Source: Zoogloea sp. (GTDB lineage: Bacteria > Pseudomonadota > Gammaproteobacteria > Burkholderiales > Rhodocyclaceae). Taken from it: DNA of 37,641 bases. The stretch's first letter is position 1. Each line of letters starts with the position of its first letter. Shown here one piece after another: positions 32,906-37,641 of this stretch. The stretch covers positions 1-37,641 of the forward strand of contig JAKLLO010000028.1 of NCBI GenBank assembly GCA_023150095.1. The letters are read 5' to 3'. The notes beneath the pieces were generated by a model. The model had not been told where the DNA came from, did no database searches, and saw only the letters and a list, made by a program, of their open reading frames with translations. The position numbers were made by a program, and so were the translations under genes.

Positions 32906-34783
32906 CTAGAGCATCACCTGCGTCCCCAGCTCCACCACCTGGTTGGCCGGCAGCCGGTAGTAGGTTGCGGCACCTTCCGACTGGCGCACCATCCACGCAA
33001 ACAGGCTGCAGCGCCAGCGCGGCAGCTTGCCCGGGCCATCGACGATGCTCGACCGGGCCACGAAGAAGGTGGTGGTCATGGGCTCGAGATCCAGCCCCTG
33101 GGCGGCGGCCAGGGCCAGGGAGGCCGGCACGTCGGGTTCCTCCCGGAAGCCGAAGCGTGCATCCACGTTGTAGAGCCCTGGCGCCAGCCGGGTGACGTGC
33201 ACCCGCTCGCCGTCTTCGATGCGCGGCACGTCCTCGTTCACCACGTGCAGGAACACCGTGCGTTCGTGCATCACCTTGTAGTGCTTGAGGTTGTGGAACA
33301 GCGCGCTGGGCACCAGGCTCGGCTCGGAGGTGAGATACACCGCGGTGCCAGGCACGTGGGGCACGTCTGGCAACGGCCCGCCCACGAAGCCCGCCATCGG
33401 CACGTCGATCTGCTCCCGCTGGCGGGCCAGCAGCCGGCTGCCCTCCTTCCAGGTGGTGAGCATCAGGAAGATCGCCGCCCCCAGCGCCATGGGCATCCAG
33501 CCGCCTTCGCCCAGCTTGGTGAGGTTGGAGCTGAAGAACAGGCTCTCGAGCAGCCCGAACAGCGCCAGCGCCACCAGCATCCCGGTACGCATCCGGCCCT
33601 GCATCGTGAACACGATGAAGGCAGTGAGCAGGGTGGTGATGATCATCGTGCCCGACACCGCAATGCCATAGGCTGCAGCCAGCGCGCCCGACGAGCGGAA
33701 CTGCAGCACCAGCACGATCACCGCCACCAGCATCAGCCAGTTGACGCTGGGCACGTAGATCTGGCCGCGCTCGGTGTCGGAGGTGTGCAGGATGCGCAGC
33801 CGCGGCAGGTAGCCCAGCCGCGTGGCCTGGAGCGTCATGGAGTACGCCCCGGTGATGGTGGCCTGGGAGGCGATCACCGTCGCGAGGGTCGCCAGCCCCA
33901 CCAGGGGAAGGAGGAACCAGTCGGGCGCCAGCAGGTAGAAGGGGTTTTCGATGGCCACGGGCGAGCGCAGCACCAGCGCCCCCTGGCCGAAGTAGTTGAG
34001 CATCAGGGACGGCCACACCAGCCCGTACCAAGCCAGCCGAACCGGCCGGGCACCGAAGTGCCCCATATCGGCATACAGCGCCTCACCGCCGGTGAGGGCC
34101 AGGAACACCGCCGACAGCAGGATGAAGGCCAGCTTGGGGCTCTCGATCGCAAAGTCGATGGCGTAGCGGGGGTCGACGGCCCGCAGCACCTCGGGCGTGC
34201 GCAGGATGCTCATCACCCCGAGCATCGCCAGGGTGCCGAACCACAGCACAGTCACCGGCCCGAAGAAGCGCCCCACCTGCCCGGTGCCATGCTTCTGGAT
34301 CATGAACAGCGCCACCAGAATGCCCACGGTGATGGGCACCACGTAGTGCTCCAGATGCGGCGTGGCCACGCTGAGGCCCTCCACCGCCGACAGCACCGAG
34401 ATGGCCGGGGTGATGATGGCGTCCCCGTAGAACAGCGCCGCGGCAAAGATGCCCGCCCCCACCGCCAGCGCCGCGCGCCGGGGGCCTCGGGCGACCCGGT
34501 GGGCCAGCGCGGTGAGGGCCAGCACGCCGCCCTCCCCTTCGTTGTCGAAGCGCAGCACCACCCACACATATTTGAGCGACACCACGATCAGCACCGCCCA
34601 GAAGAAGGCCGACAGGGTCGCCAGCACATGGGCCTCGCTCGGGTCGATGCCGTGGGCACCGGCAAAGGCCTCCTTGAAGGCATACAGGGGGCTGGTGCCA
34701 ATGTCGCCGTAGACCACCCCGAGGGCGGCCAGCGCCAGCCCGACCAGGCTGGAATTCGAGTGGGAAGACGGGGATGAAGTCAC
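32906..34783 (-). CDS. kup: Kup-family potassium uptake transporter
   Basis: A 625-residue inner-membrane K+/H+ symporter, of normal family length. The N-terminus has ALGVVYGDIGTSPLYAFKEA, the family signature containing the conserved VYGDIGTSPLY, followed by about twelve membrane helices and a C-terminal cytoplasmic domain of about 170 residues. LFYGDAIITPAISVLSAVEG and LTGGEALYADMGHFG are further family blocks. The start is a GTG with GGAG seven bases upstream. It lies 27 bases downstream of kdpE in the same direction, so it is probably cotranscribed with the KdpD/KdpE pair, an unusual link because KdpDE normally controls the kdpFABC ATPase. Confidence 0.96.
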   Translation of the reverse strand: MTSSPSSHSNSSLVGLALAALGVVYGDIGTSPLYAFKEAFAGAHGIDPSEAHVLATLSAFFWAVLIVVSLKYVWVVLRFDNEGEGGVLALTALAHRVARGPRRAALAVGAGIFAAALFYGDAIITPAISVLSAVEGLSVATPHLEHYVVPITVGILVALFMIQKHGTGQVGRFFGPVTVLWFGTLAMLGVMSILRTPEVLRAVDPRYAIDFAIESPKLAFILLSAVFLALTGGEALYADMGHFGARPVRLAWYGLVWPSLMLNYFGQGALVLRSPVAIENPFYLLAPDWFLLPLVGLATLATVIASQATITGAYSMTLQATRLGYLPRLRILHTSDTERGQIYVPSVNWLMLVAVIVLVLQFRSSGALAAAYGIAVSGTMIITTLLTAFIVFTMQGRMRTGMLVALALFGLLESLFFSSNLTKLGEGGWMPMALGAAIFLMLTTWKEGSRLLARQREQIDVPMAGFVGGPLPDVPHVPGTAVYLTSEPSLVPSALFHNLKHYKVMHERTVFLHVVNEDVPRIEDGERVHVTRLAPGLYNVDARFGFREEPDVPASLALAAAQGLDLEPMTTTFFVARSSIVDGPGKLPRWRCSLFAWMVRQSEGAATYYRLPANQVVELGTQVML

Positions 34784-34810
34784 AGGATCACTCCGGGGTG
34801 GGAATCGGGA

Positions 34811-35497
34811 TCAGAGCTGGAAACGGTAGCCCACGCCGGTTTCCGTCAGGAAGTGGCGCGGCTGGGCGGGATCGTCTTCGAGCTTGTGGCGCAGGTGGCC
34901 GACGTAGATGCGCAGGTAGTGGCTGTTGTCGCCCGAGGCCGTGCCCCACACCTCGCGCAGCAGCTGGCGGTGGGTGACGACCTTGCCGGCGTTGGCGATC
35001 AGGTGCCCGAGCAGGCGGTATTCGATGGGCGTCAGCTTGACCGGCTCGCCCCGGCGCAGCACCTGCCGGCGCGAGAAATCCACCGTCACGTCGCCAAAGG
35101 CCACCTCGGCGGCCTCGCTCTCCGGCGAGCGCCGCCCGCGCCGCAGCAGGGCGCGCACCCGGGCCAGCAGCTCGCCGATGGAAAAGGGCTTGGTGAGGTA
35201 GTCGTCGGCCCCCGCGTCGAGCACGCCGATCTTGTCGTTCTCGGTCGAACGGGCCGACAGCACCAGCACCGGCGCGGACGACCACGCCCGGAAATCCGCC
35301 ACGAAGGCGGCGCCGTCGCCGTCGGGCAGGCCCAGGTCGAGGATCACCAGATCGGGCTTGCAGCGCCCGGCTTCCTGCAGGCCCAGGCGCCGGGTCTCGG
35401 CGTCCACCACCCGCAGGCCCTCGCCTTCGAGCGCCGTGCGCACGAAGCGGCGGATCTGCAGCTCGTCCTCGATGACCAGGATTGTTGCCTCGCTCAT
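34811..35497 (-). CDS. kdpE: KdpE-type OmpR-family response regulator
   Basis: A 228-residue transcription activator. REC has Asp54 (VILDLGLPDGDG) and Lys103 (YLTKPF), and the C-terminal winged helix contains LTPIEYRLLGHLI, REVWG and the KdpE-type end YLRIYVGHLRHKLE. The linker and DNA-binding domain are those of KdpE, and the adjacent kinase is KdpD-like. The ATG overlaps the kdpD stop by four bases. Target promoters should carry direct-repeat half-sites; a pair of TTTACG repeats 11 bases apart lies upstream of kdpD. Its likely targets here are its own operon and kup. Confidence 0.93.
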   Translation of the reverse strand: MSEATILVIEDELQIRRFVRTALEGEGLRVVDAETRRLGLQEAGRCKPDLVILDLGLPDGDGAAFVADFRAWSSAPVLVLSARSTENDKIGVLDAGADDYLTKPFSIGELLARVRALLRRGRRSPESEAAEVAFGDVTVDFSRRQVLRRGEPVKLTPIEYRLLGHLIANAGKVVTHRQLLREVWGTASGDNSHYLRIYVGHLRHKLEDDPAQPRHFLTETGVGYRFQL

Positions 35498-37041
35498 GAG
35501 AGTTCTCCGGGGTTGGCGAAGGGCTCGGCGTCGATGGCCGGCGGGTTGCCCCGGGGCAGCGTGAAGGCCACGCAGGCGCCGCCCTCCGGCGGATTGCTCG
35601 CGCGGATCGATCCCCCGTGGGCCTCGACGATGGCCCGGCAGATGGCCAGCCCGACGCCCATCCCCGCCACCGCCGTCTCGCTGCGGCCCCGCTCGAAGAG
35701 GTTGAACACCGCCTCCAGCTTGTCCGGCGGAAAGCCCTCGCCGCCGCTCGTCACCCGCAGCTCCACCGTATCCAGCCCCGCCACCGCATCGAGCCGGATC
35801 GGCGTGCCCGGCGGAGAATACTTGGCCGCGTTCTCAAACAGATTGCAGAACACCCGCTCCAGCAGCACCGCGTCGAATTCCAGCAGCGGCAGCGCGTCGA
35901 GGCCGCTGATGTGCACCGGATGCCCCGCCAGCGCCGGGCCCAGCAGCTTGAGGCTGGCGCCGATCACCTCCTCCACCGGCTGCCATTCGCGGCGCAGGCT
36001 CACCGGCCCGGCCTGCAGGCGGGCCATGTCGAGCAGGTTGCCGACCATGCCGTTCACCCGCAGCACCTGGTCGCGGATCGCCGCCGCCGTCTCCCGCGCC
36101 GCGTCGGGCAAGGGCGGACGCATCACCACCAGCGAATCGGCCATGCCGAAGAGCGCCGTGAGCGGCGTGCGCACGTCGTGGGACAGGGCCGACAGGATGG
36201 AGCTGCGCAGGCGCTCCGACACCGCGTCCACCTGGGCCGAGTGAGCCACCTCCACAAAATGCAGGCGCTCCACCGCCGTGCACGCCAGCGCCGCCACGGC
36301 CTCGAGCAGCGGGCGGATCGGTTCGTCGGACGGGCTCATCCGCACCACCAGCGCCCCCCGGTTGCGCGTCGCGCCGATCATCGGAAGAAAGTGCCGCTCG
36401 GGGATCTCGCCCTCGGCAAACACCAGCCCGCGCCCGGCCTCGCAGGCGGTGCGGGCCATCACCAGCTCTGGCGGCTCCAGGTGGGTGGCCGTGCCGGGCG
36501 CGGCGGTGAGGCGATCATCGTCGCCCTCCAGCAGCAGCACGCACTCGGCACCCCAGTTGTCGCGCAGGAAACGCGCCACCCCCTCGGCCACCTGCTCCAC
36601 CGACAGGGCGCCCGCCAGCTCCCGGGCCAGCCCGTAAAGGGCCCCGGCGATGCGCTCACGCCCGGCGGCGGCGGTGGCCTGAGCCCGCAGCCCGGCAGTG
36701 AGGTGCCCCACCAGCAAAGACACCGCCAGCATCACCGCGAAGGTCACCAGATACTGGGCGTGGCTCACCGCCAGCGAAAAACGCGGCGGCACGAAGAGGA
36801 AGTCGAACAGCACCACGCTCACCAGCGACGCGGCCACCGCCGGCCCGCCCCCGGCTTTTATGGCCACCAGCACCACGGTGAGCAGGAACAGCATGACGAT
36901 GTTGGACAGATCCAGCACCCCGTGAAACGGCAACGCCACGCCCGCCGTCAGCCCGCAGGCCAGCAGCGACAGGCCATAGCGCCAGCCTCGGTGGGCCGCA
37001 CCGGCCTGGACTGCAGGAGGGACAACAGGCATCAAGGACAT
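35494..37041 (-). CDS. kdpD: short KdpD-like sensor kinase lacking the N-terminal KdpD/Usp region
   Basis: A 515-residue protein matching only the C-terminal half of KdpD (about 900 residues). It has four closely spaced membrane helices (DUF4118, about 22-113, with FDFLFVPPRFSLAVSHAQYLV), a GAF domain (about 130-262), HisKA with LSALSHDVRTPLTALFG (His288) and an ATPase domain with N box LFENAAKYSPPG. The G1 box reads VTSGGEGFP where KdpD has V-x-D-x-G-x-G-x-P: the adenine-contacting Asp is Ser432. The F and G2 boxes (FNLFERG, GMGVGLAICRAIVEAHGG) are intact. Autokinase activity may therefore be weak and phosphatase activity dominant. Start ATG at 37041; ATG at 37032 with AGGA upstream is an alternative. 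No KdpD domain lies further upstream in any frame. Confidence 0.88.
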   Translation of the reverse strand: MSLMPVVPPAVQAGAAHRGWRYGLSLLACGLTAGVALPFHGVLDLSNIVMLFLLTVVLVAIKAGGGPAVAASLVSVVLFDFLFVPPRFSLAVSHAQYLVTFAVMLAVSLLVGHLTAGLRAQATAAAGRERIAGALYGLARELAGALSVEQVAEGVARFLRDNWGAECVLLLEGDDDRLTAAPGTATHLEPPELVMARTACEAGRGLVFAEGEIPERHFLPMIGATRNRGALVVRMSPSDEPIRPLLEAVAALACTAVERLHFVEVAHSAQVDAVSERLRSSILSALSHDVRTPLTALFGMADSLVVMRPPLPDAARETAAAIRDQVLRVNGMVGNLLDMARLQAGPVSLRREWQPVEEVIGASLKLLGPALAGHPVHISGLDALPLLEFDAVLLERVFCNLFENAAKYSPPGTPIRLDAVAGLDTVELRVTSGGEGFPPDKLEAVFNLFERGRSETAVAGMGVGLAICRAIVEAHGGSIRASNPPEGGACVAFTLPRGNPPAIDAEPFANPGELS

Positions 37042-37091
37042 CTTCTGGCCGCTCCGGGCGGGGGACACAGGGAAAATTCTTGCACCGATGT

Positions 37092-37117
37092 CGTAAAAAT
37101 TGCGTAAAGCTCGCAAA
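37092..37117 (-). promoter_or_regulatory. direct repeats upstream of kdpD, candidate KdpE site
   Basis: On the minus strand TTTACG occurs at 37103-37108 and 37092-37097, exactly 11 bases apart, with a third, related TTTGCG at 37112-37117. Eleven-base spacing of direct half-sites is typical of OmpR-family regulators. The site is 50-75 bases upstream of the kdpD start in an AT-rich pocket. Autoregulation by KdpE is inferred. Confidence 0.45.
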
Positions 37118-37500
37118 AAGCCTGGCGGCCCTCGGCCTGACGCCGGTACGCCCCGCCACGCCCGGCGATGCCCGCCCGGCCCCGCCCTCGCCCGCCTGCC
37201 ACCGGCCGGCACCGCCGCGAATGGCACCGCCCATGCCCGGCGCGGCCACGCCACCACGGGCCCTGCCCGCCAAGCCACGGGCCGGCCCGGCCGCCCGCCG
37301 GCGGCACGCCCCGCAAGGCACCGCAGCGCATGCCCGCGCCCGGGGCAACCCCGGCTGGAAGGACATGGGCATTACGCCTTATCATGCGCACCTTCCATGA
37401 CATCGACACATCCCGCCCGCTCACGCCGCACCCGCCCGGAAGGTTTCCGCACCTCCCCGGCGGCATCGCCCCGGCGCAACAGGACCTGCCCCCGTGGCGG

Positions 37501-37517
37501 CGCAGCGGGCCGCTGCG
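37501..37517. repeat. 17-bp GC-rich inverted repeat
   Basis: CGCAGCGG and CCGCTGCG flank a single G, perfect eight-base arms. It precedes the larger hairpin at 37575-37627 by about 60 bases. There is no T run, so it is not an ordinary terminator. Confidence 0.5.
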
Positions 37518-37522
37518 CTGAA

Positions 37523-37576
37523 GCGACATGCCTGCCCCCTGTCGCCTCGTCACGCAGCCCCGACGCGACATGCCTG
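37523..37576. repeat. 12-base direct repeat GCGACATGCCTG, two copies
   Basis: Identical copies lie at 37523-37534 and 37565-37576, a 42-base period (four helical turns). The second copy runs into the left arm of the large hairpin. A related GACAT recurs at 37361-37366 region and just after the hairpin (GGACAT). Function is unknown. Confidence 0.5.
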
Positions 37577-37627
37577 CGTGTTGCAGCGTCGTCCCGCGGA
37601 CGTACAGGGACGTCGCTGCAACACGCA
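37575..37627. repeat. large near-perfect hairpin, 21-base arms
   Basis: The left arm (37575-37595, TGCGTGTTGCAGCG then TCGTCCC) and right arm (37607-37627) are reverse complements with a single mismatch, around an 11-base loop. There is no T run on either strand. The base of the right arm abuts an AAGGA ribosome-binding site at 37627-37631, so folding could influence translation of a gene starting at 37639. Confidence 0.65.
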
Positions 37628-37641
37628 AGGACATCCCTATG
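37627..37641 (+). promoter_or_regulatory. possible ribosome-binding site and start codon at the window edge
   Basis: AAGGA (37627-37631), seven bases of spacing and ATG (37639-37641) form a good translation start exactly at the end of the window. The gene itself cannot be seen, so this stays a suggestion. Confidence 0.35.

Larger units (their letters stand above)
37042..37641. other. 600-base region without a convincing gene
   Basis: The open frames here are low-complexity Pro/Ala/Arg/Gly products of GC-rich sequence with no recognisable family, so I call none. The part next to kdpD holds AT-rich repeats likely to be its promoter (37092-37117). The far end holds two strong inverted repeats, a 12-base direct repeat and a ribosome-binding-site/ATG pair at the edge, suggesting the untranslated leader of a plus-strand gene that starts at the window end. 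Confidence 0.65.

Noticed and set aside
32585-34777. A 730-codon plus-strand open frame antisense to kup
   Set aside because: His/Gln/Arg-rich product without family resemblance; kup on the other strand is complete and conserved.
37364-37400. Short open frame MGITPYHAHLP preceded by GGAAGGA as a leader peptide
   Set aside because: The ribosome-binding site is only one base from the ATG, too close for normal initiation, and the peptide has no attenuator-like codon run.
37032-37634. A 200-codon minus-strand open frame upstream of kdpD
   Set aside because: Gly/Arg-rich low-complexity product that crosses the probable kdpD promoter and the large hairpin; no ribosome-binding site or family match. 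It also does not encode the missing KdpD N-terminal domain.

Overview
The window is uniformly high-GC bacterial DNA with tightly packed, often overlapping genes. The purM/hda/HAD-IB block, NarX/NarL pair, Tsp protease, KdpE and Kup proteins all read as betaproteobacterial; a Rhodocyclales-type organism (Azoarcus/Thauera/Zoogloea-like) is my best inference, but nothing in the window proves the genus.

Layout. (1) 1-1944, plus strand: the end of a MotA/TolQ/ExbB-type channel gene, a DUF2149 gene, a small TPR-like gene, and a gene matching only the N-terminal part of DUF2325 proteins. (2) 1914-6511, minus strand: a complete arsenic operon, arsR-arsC-arsD-arsA-arsC-acr3, whose end overlaps the shortened DUF2325-like gene tail to tail. 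(3) 6575-7719, minus: a RES-domain toxin and Xre/MbcA-like antitoxin under a promoter covered by a nested inverted repeat. (4) 7797-10446: housekeeping genes purM (minus) and hda plus a HAD-IB phosphatase (plus). (5) 10580-18054, plus: four overlapping genes, a TonB-dependent receptor, a YfiR-like periplasmic protein, a CHASE8 hybrid histidine kinase with HPt, and a REC-GGDEF-EAL protein. (6) 18071-22752: a Tat-exported dienelactone hydrolase, a Crp/Fnr regulator, and a divergent narX-narL pair; the space between them carries an FNR-type box and a NarL 7-2-7 site. (7) 22762-27477, minus: a REC-PAS-PAS-GGDEF-EAL protein followed by a HisKA_2 kinase with a periplasmic binding-protein-like sensor. 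(8) 27684-29822: Tsp/Prc protease. (9) 29906-32788: an orphan hybrid kinase with a multi-pass membrane sensor. (10) 32906-37041, minus: short kdpD, kdpE and kup as one transcription unit. (11) 37042-37641: no convincing gene, but strong hairpins and repeats, and possibly the first codon of a plus-strand gene at the edge.

The window is very rich in signalling: five histidine kinases, two GGDEF-EAL proteins, and NarL, KdpE, ArsR and Crp/Fnr regulators. The most interesting unit is region 5. It resembles the YfiBNR system, in which periplasmic YfiR restrains the CHASE8-HAMP-GGDEF protein YfiN. Here the CHASE8-HAMP module drives a phosphorelay kinase instead, the c-di-GMP enzymes sit on a separate response regulator, and the outer-membrane member is a TonB receptor. 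A second unusual unit is kdpD-kdpE-kup: the KdpD lacks its N-terminal domain and the G1-box Asp, and the linked transporter is Kup rather than KdpFABC.
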